NCBI GenBank assembly: GCA_021805545.1
Contig: JAJZFB010000023.1
Location: 1-64,000, forward strand
DNA length: 64,000 bases
Source: Pseudomonadota bacterium
GTDB taxonomy: Bacteria > Pseudomonadota > Alphaproteobacteria > Acetobacterales > Acetobacteraceae
Reading direction: 5' to 3'
The notes beneath the pieces were generated by a model, which ran no database searches, was not told the origin of the DNA, and saw nothing but the letters and a program-made list of their open reading frames with translations. Below, in pieces: positions 14,413 through 23,604 of this stretch. The stretch's first letter is position 1, and each line of letters starts with the position of its first letter. The position numbers and the translations under genes were made by a program.

Positions 14413-15423
14413 GTGCTTATTGTGGATGGTGGAACGACGGTTGCGGCCGATGCGCTGAGCAGGCTCACCACCTTGCTTGAGCGCGACCTGCTGGCCACGA
14501 ACCAGACCATTATTGCCAGGATGGACAGCCCCGTGGCGCTGATTCCGCAACTGGCGGCGCATCTTGTCGCCTCTGGCGGCAAGCGCCTGCGCCCGCTGCT
14601 GACCCTGGCTACGGCAAAATTATGCGGATATGCCGGAGAGCGGCATATCAAGCTCGCCGCCTGTGTTGAGTTCATCCATACCGCCACGCTGCTGCATGAC
14701 GACGTGGTGGACGAGTCGCGGCTGCGCAGGGGGGCGGCCTCGGCCAACGCCGTGTTCGGCAACAAACCCTCCGTTCTGGTGGGGGATTTCCTGTTTGCCC
14801 GCGCTTTCCAGCTTATGGTTGAGGACGGCGATTTGGAGGTGCTGCGCATTCTTTGCGCCGCGGCCGCCACCATTGCCGAGGGTGAAGTGCTGCAATTAAC
14901 CACGCAGAACGACCTGACGACCTCGGAGGAGCGTTATTTCGAGGTGATTCGCGGTAAAACAGCGGCACTTTTTGCCGCGGCCTGCGAGGTGGGGGGGGTT
15001 ATTGCCGGGCGTCCGGCGGCTGAATGTGCTGCTTTGGCCCGGTTTGGCATGGATTTGGGCATGGCCTTCCAGCTTGTGGATGACGCGCTGGATTACGGTG
15101 CCGACCAGGGCGAGCTGGGCAAAACCGTGGGAGACGATTTCCGCGAGGGCAAGCTGACCTACCCGGTGCTGCTGGCCATCGCCAGCTCCTCGGCCCAGGA
15201 GCGTGTATTCTGGACCCGTACCATTGAGCAGAACGAGCAAACCGAGCCAGATTTGGCGGCTGCCCTGGAGCTGATTAAGCGCCACAACACCATTGCCCGC
15301 ACCATTGCCCGGGCGGATGCGTTTGTGGCCAGTGCTTGCGCCGCCCTGGACGGATTCTCGGACAATGAAATGCGCGCCACCCTGATGGATGTGGCGCGCT
15401 TCACGACGGCGCGGCGGTTTTAG
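14413..15423 (+). CDS. ispB: Polyprenyl diphosphate synthase (octaprenyl-type)
   Basis: A 336-residue trans-prenyltransferase that builds the long isoprenoid tail of ubiquinone. Both Asp-rich motifs are present: LLHDDVVDESRLRRG (first DDxxD-type) near residues 95-110 and LVDDALDYGADQGELGK (second) near 220. GGKRLRPLL near residue 55 binds the allylic substrate. Length and motifs fit the octaprenyl/decaprenyl group. GTG at 14413 starts the frame; a second GTG three codons on is an alternative. It is divergent from the TrmN6-like gene and its stop overlaps the yajC stop by 4 nt tail to tail. Confidence 0.9.
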   Translation: MLIVDGGTTVAADALSRLTTLLERDLLATNQTIIARMDSPVALIPQLAAHLVASGGKRLRPLLTLATAKLCGYAGERHIKLAACVEFIHTATLLHDDVVDESRLRRGAASANAVFGNKPSVLVGDFLFARAFQLMVEDGDLEVLRILCAAAATIAEGEVLQLTTQNDLTTSEERYFEVIRGKTAALFAAACEVGGVIAGRPAAECAALARFGMDLGMAFQLVDDALDYGADQGELGKTVGDDFREGKLTYPVLLAIASSSAQERVFWTRTIEQNEQTEPDLAAALELIKRHNTIARTIARADAFVASACAALDGFSDNEMRATLMDVARFTTARRF

Positions 15424-15752
15424 GAGCTTTTATCTTCGGTCACGCTGGTTATGGTGGTGCGCACCACGTTGACGACGATATTGGGCGCGATCTCGACCTC
15501 GATATTCTCGGCGCCTTCGGCGGCCTTTTTCACCACGCCAACAATGCCTCCGGCGGTGACGACTTTATCTCCGCGTTTGAGCGTGTTGATGCGGGCCTTG
15601 AGCTGCTTTTGCTGCTGCTGCTGCGGGCGCAGGAGCAGAAACCAGAAAGCGCCGCCAATAAGCAGCCAGGGGAGGATTTGCATGGCGATGCCAGCAGCAG
15701 GGCTGGCGGCCAAGCCGGAAGTGGTTTGCGCGTAAGCGGCTGAAATGAGCAT
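15420..15752 (-). CDS. yajC: Preprotein translocase accessory subunit YajC
   Basis: A 110-residue inner-membrane protein of the Sec holotranslocon (SecDF-YajC). One transmembrane helix, ILPWLLIGGAFWFLLLRP, is followed by the family signature RPQQQQQKQLKARINTL and LKRGDKVVTAGGIVGVV. The gene runs away from a DUF815 ATPase gene, a pairing often seen in Alphaproteobacteria. secD is not in the expected downstream position here, because the next gene on the left is the convergent ispB. The start at 15752 gives the usual length. Confidence 0.92.
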   Translation of the reverse strand: MLISAAYAQTTSGLAASPAAGIAMQILPWLLIGGAFWFLLLRPQQQQQKQLKARINTLKRGDKVVTAGGIVGVVKKAAEGAENIEVEIAPNIVVNVVRTTITSVTEDKSS

Positions 15753-15827
15753 TTTTGATCCAGGTTGCCGTTGTTCGCGCCGGACCATAGGGTGCGGCGC
15801 GTGACAGTCAACTAGGATAGACGACGA

Positions 15828-16676
15828 ATGAGCGATGATTACCTGCGCCGGATTGCCGAAGCCCTGGAACGCCTGGCGCCGCCCCCGCCGCGTGTACCAG
15901 ATTTGCGCACGGCGGACGGGTTTGTGTGGCACCCAGAGCGCGGGGAGTTGGCGCCTGTGGATAAAATCGCCCGCGTGGCGCTGGAATTGCTGCGGGGCGT
16001 GGACGCGCAGAAGGAGATTTTGCTGGAAAATACAAGGCGCTTTGCCACCGGCTTGCCGGCCAACAACGCCATGCTGTGGGGCGCGCGGGGCATGGGCAAA
16101 TCGTCTCTGGTGAAGGCGGTGCATGAGGCGGTGAACCGCGAGCAGCCCGGTTCTCTGGCTTTGGTGGAAATCCATCGCGAGGATATTCGTACCTTGCCCA
16201 TGCTGTTGAACCTGTTGCGCCCGGCGCCGCGCCGCTGCGTGATTTTGTGCGACGACCTCTCTTTTGAGAAAGAGGATGCCGATTATAAGGCGCTGAAATC
16301 GGTACTGGATGGGGGAATCGAGGGACGGCCGGAGAATGTGCTGTTCTACGCCACCTCCAACCGCCGCCACCTTATGCCGCGCGACATGATTGAGAATGAA
16401 CGCTCGACCGCCATAAACCCGGCAGAGGCGGTGGAGGAAAAAGTCTCGCTCTCCGACAGGTTTGGCCTGTGGCTGGGCTTCCATAATTCCAGCCAGGACG
16501 TGTTTTTTGCCATGATCGGCGGCTACGCCGCCGCTTACGGCCTGCCCATTGGCACCGAGGCGCTGCACGCCGCGGCTGTGGAATGGAGCATGACCCGCGG
16601 CGGGCGGAGCGGGCGGGTGGCGTGGCAATTTATTCAGGATATTGCAGGAAAGCTGGGTGTGCGCTTGACCGCATGA
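15828..16676 (+). CDS. DUF815-family ATP-binding protein
   Basis: A 282-residue AAA-type ATPase of the DUF815 family. NAMLWGARGMGKSSLVKAV is the Walker A region near residues 79-97, CVILCDDLSFEKED the Walker B region near 140, and VLFYATSNRRHLMPRDM is the sensor segment typical of the family. The function is not established; the family is widespread in bacteria. It is divergent from yajC with a 75-bp gap. tRNA-Ser follows 51 bp downstream. Confidence 0.85.
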   Translation: MSDDYLRRIAEALERLAPPPPRVPDLRTADGFVWHPERGELAPVDKIARVALELLRGVDAQKEILLENTRRFATGLPANNAMLWGARGMGKSSLVKAVHEAVNREQPGSLALVEIHREDIRTLPMLLNLLRPAPRRCVILCDDLSFEKEDADYKALKSVLDGGIEGRPENVLFYATSNRRHLMPRDMIENERSTAINPAEAVEEKVSLSDRFGLWLGFHNSSQDVFFAMIGGYAAAYGLPIGTEALHAAAVEWSMTRGGRSGRVAWQFIQDIAGKLGVRLTA

Positions 16677-16727
16677 GCCGGACTTGGGAAAGGGAGCCAC
16701 GCAGGGTACAACCCGGCGCGGCACCGG

Positions 16728-16817
16728 GGAAGGGTGGCCGAGTGGTTTAAGGCAGCGGTCTTGAAAACCGCCGTGCGTTAACGCGTACCGTGGGTTCGAA
16801 TCCCACCTCTTCCGCCA
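16728..16817 (+). tRNA. tRNA-Ser(TGA)
   Basis: A complete class II tRNA with acceptor GGAAGGG/CTCTTCC, anticodon stem GCGGT/ACCGC around CTTGAAA (anticodon TGA, reading UCA), a long variable arm (GTGCGTTAACGCGTAC), T-loop GTTCGAATC and an encoded CCA. The following 150 bp to the MBL gene stop contains no gene. Confidence 0.97.
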
Positions 16818-16969
16818 CGGCTTTTGAACTTTCCTTGATAAATACAGAAACAATCAAAACCATGTGTTTTTAGGGCAACATCTTTAAGCGTATCAAGGTG
16901 GATAAATCGCAGAATCAATATTATGGAAAGTGGCAATTAACGCATGCGGGCGAGAATTCACGGGGCGCG

Positions 16970-17764
16970 CTAACCCGCCACCTCCAGCACCATCCCGTCA
17001 TATCCCGGCTCCACACCAGGTGGCAGCGCGGCGCGTAGCGTGGCGTAGTCCATCTCGGGGCCCATATGGGTCAGCACAGTGCGGGCTGGGCGAAGCTCTT
17101 CCACCCAGTTTAGCACGGTGGGCAGGCCGGCATGGGTGGGGTGGTCCTTGGACATTGAAAAACAATCGATTACAAGCAAGTCTAAACCTTGCAGCGCGGC
17201 TTTTTGCGCATCGTCCATGCGCACCAGGTCTATGCAATAGGCCATGTTGCCGGTGCGTAGGCCAAGCGTGCGGCTAAAACCGTGGTCCTGGCCCATGGTT
17301 TTTACCACAACACCTTCAATTTCAATCTCTTGCCCAGCAATGATGGTATGGTCCCGCAGCACCGGGCGGCTGTAAAAACTGCCGGTAATGGGGCGGAAAA
17401 CATAGCCGAAACGGTGCTTCAGCTCCTCCCACACATCCGCCGTGGCATAAGCCGGCATGGCGCCGCCCATAAGGCGGTTGAGGATGCGTATATCATCCAT
17501 GCCGGATACATGGTCGGCATGGGTGTGGGTGTAGATCAGCGCATCAATGCGTGGAATGCCGCAGGCGGTGAGCTGCAGCCGCAGCTCTGGCGCGGTATCG
17601 ATAAGAATATATTTATTTTCAGTAGTCTGGAACACGGCGCTAGCACGCGTGCGGCGGTTACGCGGCTCGCTTGGGTCGGTCTTGCCCCAATCACCGCGCC
17701 CGTCCGGACCACCAATCTGCGGCATCCCGGCCGAGCCGCTGGTGCCAAGCAGGATGAGCTTCAT
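16970..17764 (-). CDS. MBL-fold metallo-hydrolase (PhnP-like)
   Basis: A 264-residue metallo-beta-lactamase-fold hydrolase. LGTSGSAGMPQIGG is the beginning typical of PhnP-like phosphodiesterases, IYTHTHADHVSGMDD is the HxHxDH metal motif near residue 80, and later metal ligands fall in VIDCFSM and VLTHMGPEMDY. It is last in a seven-gene operon (mltB-like, rlpA-like, tmk, holB, metG, tatD, this gene), overlapping tatD by 4 nt. The order holB-metG-tatD-MBL recurs widely in bacteria. The physiological substrate, probably a cyclic or nucleic acid-derived phosphodiester, is not known. Confidence 0.85.
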   Translation of the reverse strand: MKLILLGTSGSAGMPQIGGPDGRGDWGKTDPSEPRNRRTRASAVFQTTENKYILIDTAPELRLQLTACGIPRIDALIYTHTHADHVSGMDDIRILNRLMGGAMPAYATADVWEELKHRFGYVFRPITGSFYSRPVLRDHTIIAGQEIEIEGVVVKTMGQDHGFSRTLGLRTGNMAYCIDLVRMDDAQKAALQGLDLLVIDCFSMSKDHPTHAGLPTVLNWVEELRPARTVLTHMGPEMDYATLRAALPPGVEPGYDGMVLEVAG

Positions 17765-18540
17765 GCCGCCTTCTTGAACAAGGTGCGGAAATTGCGCGTT
17801 GTCTGCGCGGCTATCGCATCTTCCGCCAAGCCTTTGATTTCACACAAAACCTTCGCCGTGTGCACGGTATAGGCCGGCTCGTTGCGCTTGCCGCGCAGCG
17901 GCACGGGGGCAAGATAGGGGGCATCGGTTTCCACCAGCAGCCGGTCCAGCGGCACTTGCGCCGCCGCATCGCGCACATTCTGGCCCTTGGGGAAGGTGAG
18001 CATGCCCGAGAAGGAGATATACCCGCCCATCTCCACCGCCGCCTGGGCCAGCTCCAGCCCCGAGGAGAAGCAATGCAGCAGGAAGTCGAAATGCCCGCCC
18101 CTCGCCCGCTCTTCACGCAGGATACGGATCGTGTCGTCATCGGCGTCGCGTGTATGGATGCAGAGCGGCAGGCCGGCGCGTTGCGCGGCGCGGATATTGG
18201 CGCGGAAATTCTCGCCCTGCGCCTCTTTCGGCGCATGGTCGTAAAAATAATCCAGCCCGGATTCACCAATACCGATAACCTTGGGATGCGCGGTCAGCGC
18301 CGCCAGGGCTTCCGGCTCCACCACCGGCAGAATATCGCCCGCATGGTTGGGGTGGATGCCCACCGTGGCCCAGACATTATCAAATTTTTTTGCAATGTCA
18401 ATAGCTTGTTTGCTTTGTTCAAACGTCACGCCAATCGTCACCATCTCCCCTACCCCAGCCGCCATGGCGCGGGCAACCACCTCTTCCACCTCGCCGGGCT
18501 GGTTGAAGTAATCCAGATGGCAATGGCTATCGATCAGCAT
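17761..18540 (-). CDS. tatD: TatD-family metal-dependent hydrolase
   Basis: A 259-residue TIM-barrel amidohydrolase/deoxyribonuclease of the TatD family. LIDSHCHLDYF gives the first H-x-H, IGESGLDYFYDHAPKEAQ the glutamate, LPLCIHTRDAD and FLLHCFSS the middle His ligands, and LLVETDAPYLAP the final Asp. The ATG at 18540 lies inside the end of metG (14-nt overlap). It probably acts as a 3'-5' exonuclease in DNA repair or turnover, as known for the family. Confidence 0.9.
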   Translation of the reverse strand: MLIDSHCHLDYFNQPGEVEEVVARAMAAGVGEMVTIGVTFEQSKQAIDIAKKFDNVWATVGIHPNHAGDILPVVEPEALAALTAHPKVIGIGESGLDYFYDHAPKEAQGENFRANIRAAQRAGLPLCIHTRDADDDTIRILREERARGGHFDFLLHCFSSGLELAQAAVEMGGYISFSGMLTFPKGQNVRDAAAQVPLDRLLVETDAPYLAPVPLRGKRNEPAYTVHTAKVLCEIKGLAEDAIAAQTTRNFRTLFKKAA

Positions 18541-20074
18541 TCTGCTCCTCCACAATGCGAGGAAACAGGCCAGAGGGCGCCGGGAGTGGCGTGGCCTCGG
18601 CCAAGGGAGATTCCAGTATGGCAAGCGAACGATCCGCGCCAACACCCAGATAGTCAAGCAATTTAGCCGCGCTGGCGGGCATGAAGGGCTGTAGCACCAC
18701 GCCAATGCTGCGCAGCGTGGCGCAGAGCGTGTAAAGCACGGAATTCATCCGCACAGGGTCGGTCTTGCGCAGGCTCCAGGGCGCCTGGGCGTCGATATAC
18801 CCATCTGCCGCGCTGATCAGCCGCCAGATTTCCTGCAGCGCCTCGTGGAAGGCCAGGCGGTTGATGGCCGCCCTCACCTTTTCCGGCAGTTCGGCGCCCA
18901 GCGCCAGCAGCGTCAGGTCGGCCTCGTGCAGCGCGCCCTTGGGCGGCACCGCGGCGCCCGCATTCTTGGCGATGAAGGAGAGCGTGCGCTGCGCCAGATT
19001 GCCAAGCCCATTGGCGAGGTCGGCGTTGATGCGCCCCACCAGCGCCTTGCGCGAGAAATCGCCATCATTTCCAAACGGCACTTCGCGCAGCATGAAATAG
19101 CGGAGCTGGTCCAGCCCAAGCTCCTCCACCAGCGGCCGCACATCGATGAAATTGCCGAGCGATTTGCTCATCTTCTCGCCCTCGACCGTCCACCAGCCAT
19201 GGCTGAAGACACGCTTGGGGCAAGGCAGCCCGGCGGCCATGAGGAAGGCCGGCCAGTAAATGGCGTGGAAGCGGATAATCTCCTTGCCAACCAGGTGCAG
19301 GCTGGCCGGCCAGTAATGGAATTTTGCCGCGGATTCATCAGGGTAGCCAACGGCGGTAAGGTAATTCACCAGCGCGTCCAGCCACACATACATCACGTGT
19401 TTCTCATCGCCGGGCACGGGAATGCCCCAGGAGAAGGAAGTGCGGGAAACAGAGAGATCGCGCAGGCCGGATTTGACGAAGGACACGACCTCGTTGCGCT
19501 TGGCCTGGGGCGCGATGAAGCCGGGGTTTGCCTCGTAAAACGCCAGAAGCCTGTCCTGAAAGGCACTGAGTTTGAAGAAATAGCTCGGTTCAACCACCCA
19601 TTCCACCGCCGCGCCGCCGGCCTTGGCGATGCGCGAGCCGTCGGGCTTAAGTTCGGTCTCGTCCTCGTCGTAAAAGGCTTCGTCGCGCACCGCGTACCAG
19701 CCCTCGTAGGCGCCGGGATAGATGAAGCCATTTTCCTGCAATTTCCGCCAGATGGCCTGCGCGGCTAATTTGTGGCGCGGCGCGGTGGTGCGGATGAAAT
19801 CATCATTCGAGATGTTCATCACCCGCGCCATGTCCTGGAAATCGGCGGAAACGCGGTCGGTGAAGTCCTGGGGCGGAATACCGGCCAGGCGGGCGGCGGC
19901 TTCCACCTTCTGCCCGTGCTCATCCGTACCGGTGAGGAAGTACACGTCGTGCCCTTCCAGCCGGTTCCAGCGGGCCAGCACATCGGCCGCGGTGGAGGTA
20001 TAGGCATGGCCGAGATGCGGCGCGCCGTTGACGTAGTAGATGGGCGTGGTGATGTAAAAACTTTGCTTATTCAT
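18527..20074 (-). CDS. metG: Methionyl-tRNA synthetase
   Basis: A 515-residue class I aminoacyl-tRNA synthetase. The HIGH-type motif is APHLGHAYTST near residue 15, and the KMSKS loop is EGEKMSKSLGNF near residue 295. This is the short form: it stops after the anticodon-binding helical domain and lacks the C-terminal EMAP-like tRNA-binding domain. No zinc-knuckle Cys quartet is visible in the connective region. It overlaps holB by 4 nt upstream (ATGA) and tatD by 14 nt downstream. Confidence 0.95.
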   Translation of the reverse strand: MNKQSFYITTPIYYVNGAPHLGHAYTSTAADVLARWNRLEGHDVYFLTGTDEHGQKVEAAARLAGIPPQDFTDRVSADFQDMARVMNISNDDFIRTTAPRHKLAAQAIWRKLQENGFIYPGAYEGWYAVRDEAFYDEDETELKPDGSRIAKAGGAAVEWVVEPSYFFKLSAFQDRLLAFYEANPGFIAPQAKRNEVVSFVKSGLRDLSVSRTSFSWGIPVPGDEKHVMYVWLDALVNYLTAVGYPDESAAKFHYWPASLHLVGKEIIRFHAIYWPAFLMAAGLPCPKRVFSHGWWTVEGEKMSKSLGNFIDVRPLVEELGLDQLRYFMLREVPFGNDGDFSRKALVGRINADLANGLGNLAQRTLSFIAKNAGAAVPPKGALHEADLTLLALGAELPEKVRAAINRLAFHEALQEIWRLISAADGYIDAQAPWSLRKTDPVRMNSVLYTLCATLRSIGVVLQPFMPASAAKLLDYLGVGADRSLAILESPLAEATPLPAPSGLFPRIVEEQNADR

Positions 20075-21051
20075 GACCTGTGCAACTGCGTGAGCGCGAC
20101 GATGACAGCCGCGCGTTTGTCGAGATTGAGGCCGAGAACCTCGCGCTCCATGCGGCCAAACTCCTGCCAGAGCGAGACGGCCCCGGCAAGGTTTGGCACC
20201 CCCCCTGCTCTGGCGGCCTGCCTTGTGCGCGCGGCAAGCCGGGTGCGCAAAAGGGCGAAGAAGGTCTCGAACTTGTCCACCCCTTCAACTGTGCGGGCGA
20301 TGGTGTCGGCCATGGCCTGGGCGCGGGCGGGCGGCACCGGGGCGTCCAGCGCTTCGTCCACCAGCGCGGCAATGGCAATGCCGCCTTCCGCCGCCAGAGA
20401 GAGCGCGGTGCCGATGCTGCCTTCGGCCAGCTCGATGAGCCGCGTCCGCTCGGCCTGGCCCAGCTCGGGCGCGTAGGATGCAAGCAGGGCCTGCATGTTC
20501 GTGTCCAGTAAGGCAGCCATGGGCAGAACGCGGCAGCGGCTGCGTATGGTGGGCAGCAACCGGCCTGGCGTGGCGCTGGTAAGCAGCAATATGGCCCGTG
20601 GTGGCGGCTCTTCCAGCATTTTCAGCAGCGCGTTGGCCGTGTTGGGGTTCATGTCCTCCGCACCATCTATAATTATCACGCGCCAGCCGCCCTCGGCGGG
20701 GGTTAAACGCATGAAGCCATTGGCCGCGCGGATGGTCGCGATGACGATTTCACTTTGCAGCTTCTCCGTCTTCTCGTTCATCCTGCGTTCTACGGTGAAG
20801 AGGTCCGGGTGCGTGCCAGCGGCCACGCGGCGGAAGAGCGGCGCGGATTCGGGTGTAGAGAGATCGGTATTTTGCCCGCCCGCCAGCAGCCAGCGGGCGA
20901 AGCGGTAGGCCAGCGTGGCCTTGCCGATGCCAGGCGGGCCGGTAAACAGCCAGCCATGGTGCAGCCGGCCAGATGAGGCGGCGTGGTGGAGTGCCGCAAG
21001 GGCGGCCTCATGCCCAACAAAATACGGGTTGGCGCGCGGCTCTGGGGGCAT
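20071..21051 (-). CDS. holB: DNA polymerase III subunit delta'
   Basis: A 326-residue clamp-loader subunit. GWLFTGPPGIGKATLAYRFA is the P-loop near residue 40 with the A-T variant common in delta'. VIIDGAEDMNPNTANALLKMLEEPP is the sensor/Walker B block near residue 130, and LLTSATPGRLLPTIRSRC is the SRC-type motif near 165. The protein works with tau/gamma and delta to load the sliding clamp. The start overlaps the tmk stop by 1 nt (TGATG), as expected for the common tmk-holB pair. Confidence 0.93.
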   Translation of the reverse strand: MPPEPRANPYFVGHEAALAALHHAASSGRLHHGWLFTGPPGIGKATLAYRFARWLLAGGQNTDLSTPESAPLFRRVAAGTHPDLFTVERRMNEKTEKLQSEIVIATIRAANGFMRLTPAEGGWRVIIIDGAEDMNPNTANALLKMLEEPPPRAILLLTSATPGRLLPTIRSRCRVLPMAALLDTNMQALLASYAPELGQAERTRLIELAEGSIGTALSLAAEGGIAIAALVDEALDAPVPPARAQAMADTIARTVEGVDKFETFFALLRTRLAARTRQAARAGGVPNLAGAVSLWQEFGRMEREVLGLNLDKRAAVIVALTQLHRS

Positions 21052-21674
21052 CAGCGCCCTGCTCTGGCGCGGATGGCGGCGCGCATCTGTTCCACCACCT
21101 GTTCCGGCGCGGCAGCGGCGTCGATCTGGACGAAGCGCCCCGGCTCGGCGGCGGCGATGCCACGGAAGCCGTGGGTAACGCGGGTGAAGAACCCGGAATC
21201 CATCGCCTCGTACCGGTCGGTGGCGGCGGCCCGGCTGGCCACGCGGGCGCGGGAAATTTCTTCCGGCAGATCGAGCAGGAAGGTGATGTCCGGGTGCAGA
21301 CCGATGAGATGGATAAGCGCTGTGATGGATTCCACCGGCACGCCCAAGCCAGAAGCCTGGTAGGCCATGGTGGAGTCGTAGAAGCGGTCGCAGATAACCA
21401 CCCGGCCCTCGTCCAGCGCCGGGCGGATAACGCGCTCCACATGGTCGGCGCGGGCGGCAAAATGTAGCATGGTCTGGGCCAGCGGCGTTAGCGGAACCTC
21501 GCCCAGCAGCAGGGCGCGAATGGCCTCCGCGCCCGCCGTGCCGCCGGGCTCTCGGGTGAGCAGCACGGGCAGGCCCTCAGCCTCCAGCATTGCCTTCAAC
21601 CCCTGGGCGGCGGTGGATTTGCCAGCCCCTTCGCCACCTTCCAGCGTGATGAAGAGGCCAAGCCGCGCCGTCAT
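21051..21674 (-). CDS. tmk: Thymidylate kinase
   Basis: A 207-residue dTMP kinase needed for dTTP synthesis. FITLEGGEGAGKSTAAQGL is the P-loop near residue 8, LTREPGGT the substrate DR/ER segment near 40, VICDRFYDSTMAYQ the DRF motif near 94, and SRAAATDRYEAMD is the LID region. The start at 21674 sits in an ATGA overlap with the rlpA-like gene stop. The longer frame upstream of it is not supported. Confidence 0.95.
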   Translation of the reverse strand: MTARLGLFITLEGGEGAGKSTAAQGLKAMLEAEGLPVLLTREPGGTAGAEAIRALLLGEVPLTPLAQTMLHFAARADHVERVIRPALDEGRVVICDRFYDSTMAYQASGLGVPVESITALIHLIGLHPDITFLLDLPEEISRARVASRAAATDRYEAMDSGFFTRVTHGFRGIAAAEPGRFVQIDAAAAPEQVVEQMRAAIRARAGR

Positions 21675-22537
21675 CTCACGACGATTTCCGGGTCGGAGAT
21701 GCCATCGGCCAATACCTGCCGGAGTGCTGCATCGGCATCGGCCACGGAATGGTAAGGGCCGATATTCACGGCCCAATAGGGCCGGTCGCCCCCCTCTTGC
21801 GGCACGACGCTGGCTTGCATGGCCGGTACTCTGGCCATGACCCTGAAGGCATCGCTAACCGACCCAAAACCAGGAATTTGCACATAAAGCGGGCCGGGTG
21901 CCGGTGTGCCCTGGGTGATGGTGCCGGGAAGAGTTACATTTTGAATGCCGCTGCCTGTTTGGGCGGCGGGGCCAATCTGCTGCGCGGCACCCTCGGGGCT
22001 GCTGCCCGGCGCGCCCAAGGCCTGCGCGGTAATGCTTGCCACAGGCGCCGCGGTGAGCTTTGGCCCCTGGCCGAGCATGTTGACAAGCTGCATGGAGAGC
22101 GGCTGGTTGAGCTTAACCTCAACCTCCACCACCCCGCCGGGCGGGAACTGGAGCATGCGCGCCACACGCGGGGTAACGGCAAGAATCCGGCCCGGAATAT
22201 CAGGGCCACGGTCATTCACCCGCACATCCATGGACTGGCCCGTGACCAAGTTTGTGACCGTAACAATGCAGGGAAGCTGCAGCACCGGGCTGGCGGCGGC
22301 AAGTGCGCTGGGGCTGAAACGCTCATTATCCGCCGTGTATGGCGGAGCCGTGGCGGGGTCGATGACCGTGGCGAGGCCGGTTGCGTTGTAATCGTTGTAA
22401 TCGCGCGGGTAGCGCCACTCTCCGCCAATTTGGTACGGGTTGCCAACGGTAAACGTAACCGGGCCGGGCGGCGGCGGCACGGGCCGCGCGCAGCTTGCCA
22501 AAAACGCTGAAAGGGCAAGGATAAACCGGTTAATCAT
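21671..22537 (-). CDS. RlpA-like lipoprotein with SPOR-like tail
   Basis: A 288-residue predicted lipoprotein; LSAFLASCARP near residues 9-19 is a lipobox-like signal. The middle part is a double-psi beta-barrel: TGLATVIDPATAPPYTADNERFSPSALAAA and VTNLVTGQSMDVRVNDRGPDIPGRI. It keeps the VNDRGP segment with the catalytic-type Asp but has an altered start of the barrel compared with standard RlpA. A Pro/Gly/Gln-rich linker leads to a C-terminal SPOR-like domain (PLYVQIPGFG through YWAVNIGPYHSVADAD). It probably acts on denuded peptidoglycan at the septum. It overlaps the mltB-like gene upstream by 4 nt. Confidence 0.8.
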   Translation of the reverse strand: MINRFILALSAFLASCARPVPPPPGPVTFTVGNPYQIGGEWRYPRDYNDYNATGLATVIDPATAPPYTADNERFSPSALAAASPVLQLPCIVTVTNLVTGQSMDVRVNDRGPDIPGRILAVTPRVARMLQFPPGGVVEVEVKLNQPLSMQLVNMLGQGPKLTAAPVASITAQALGAPGSSPEGAAQQIGPAAQTGSGIQNVTLPGTITQGTPAPGPLYVQIPGFGSVSDAFRVMARVPAMQASVVPQEGGDRPYWAVNIGPYHSVADADAALRQVLADGISDPEIVVR

Positions 22538-23493
22538 GAAAGAATGGCGCGGCCCAGAGCATCTGTGGCCAGGGCGTAGAAATCGGACGGGTTGTAGCGC
22601 CGGATGACGTAGAAATTATGGTAGGCGAGAAAAGCCTGCCCACCCAATCCGTCGGGCAGAACAAGGGCGGCGGGGAAATCTGGCGGCAAAGGCATGGCGC
22701 CAGGCAGGCGCTGCACACCACGGCCAAGCCAATAGCCAAGGGTGCGGACATTCTCGCGCCCCGTGCCATCGGCGGAATCCAGATGGGCGTAAACCGGCTC
22801 CGAGGCGGGTTGACCGGCATGCCACCCGGCCTTGACCAGGTAATTGGCCATTGAGGCCAGCGCGTCTGCGTTGGAATGCCAAATATCGGGCGCGCCATGC
22901 CCCGAAAAGCAGATGGCGGTGGAGAGATAGACGCTGGGCATGAATTGCGGTTGCCCCATGGCCCCGGCGTAAGACCCCGTAAGCTGCCCCACCGGCGCGT
23001 CACCGCTGGCGATGATCTGCATCGCCTTGACCGCCTCATGCGCGAAATAGCTGCTGTTGCGGTCCCAGGCGAGCGTTGCCAGCGCGTCGATGACGTAAAA
23101 ATCGCCCTGTGACGCGCCGTAATTGGTTTCCAGCCCCCAAATACCAAGCATGGACCCGGCGGCGACACCAAAACGGCTGGTGATGGCCGCAAACAGGTCT
23201 TGTGTGTCCGCATATTTGGCCTGGCCATCGGCAATGCGCGTGGCGCTGAGCACATGCGACGAATAGGTGGCGAAGGTTTCCGTGAACTCAGGCTGGTTAT
23301 GATCCAGCCTCAGCACCGTGGCATTGGGGGCGTTAAGCCCGTTCAACGCCTGGGTAACCACCAAGCCAGGAATGCCGCTGGCCAGCGCCCTCTGGCGCAG
23401 CCCGTAGAGAAAACGGGCATAATCGGCGGCGGAAGCAGCCCGGGGCATAGCCAGGGCAAGGGGGAGTCCGGCAAGGAGGGTACGGCGCTTCAT
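22534..23493 (-). CDS. Lytic murein transglycosylase, MltB-like
   Basis: A 319-residue exported peptidoglycan lytic transglycosylase. A signal peptide is clear (MKRRTLLAGLPLALAMPRAASA). GIWGLETNYGASQGDF carries the catalytic Glu near residue 125, GSYAGAMGQPQFMPSVYL is the conserved GQ-FMPS block, and NVRTLGYWLGRG and YHNFYVIRRYNPSDFYAL are typical of MltB-type enzymes. It is first in the seven-gene operon and is divergent from the YcgN-like gene at 23605. With the RlpA-like neighbour it forms a cell-wall remodelling pair. Confidence 0.88.
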   Translation of the reverse strand: MKRRTLLAGLPLALAMPRAASAADYARFLYGLRQRALASGIPGLVVTQALNGLNAPNATVLRLDHNQPEFTETFATYSSHVLSATRIADGQAKYADTQDLFAAITSRFGVAAGSMLGIWGLETNYGASQGDFYVIDALATLAWDRNSSYFAHEAVKAMQIIASGDAPVGQLTGSYAGAMGQPQFMPSVYLSTAICFSGHGAPDIWHSNADALASMANYLVKAGWHAGQPASEPVYAHLDSADGTGRENVRTLGYWLGRGVQRLPGAMPLPPDFPAALVLPDGLGGQAFLAYHNFYVIRRYNPSDFYALATDALGRAILS

Positions 23494-23604
23494 GCGGCAA
23501 TTCTGCCATGCCGTACCGTGCCGCCGCAATGGCGCCGCATCTTAATTCTGTGGCGCCATTTCTATTTGCCAGGCCCCGCGGCCAGCTTGTATCCTGGGGG
23601 CAGA

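Noticed and set aside
15753-16853. Long minus-strand extension of the yajC frame
   Set aside because: It runs opposite the DUF815 gene and tRNA-Ser, lacks homology, and YajC has a natural start and length at 15752.
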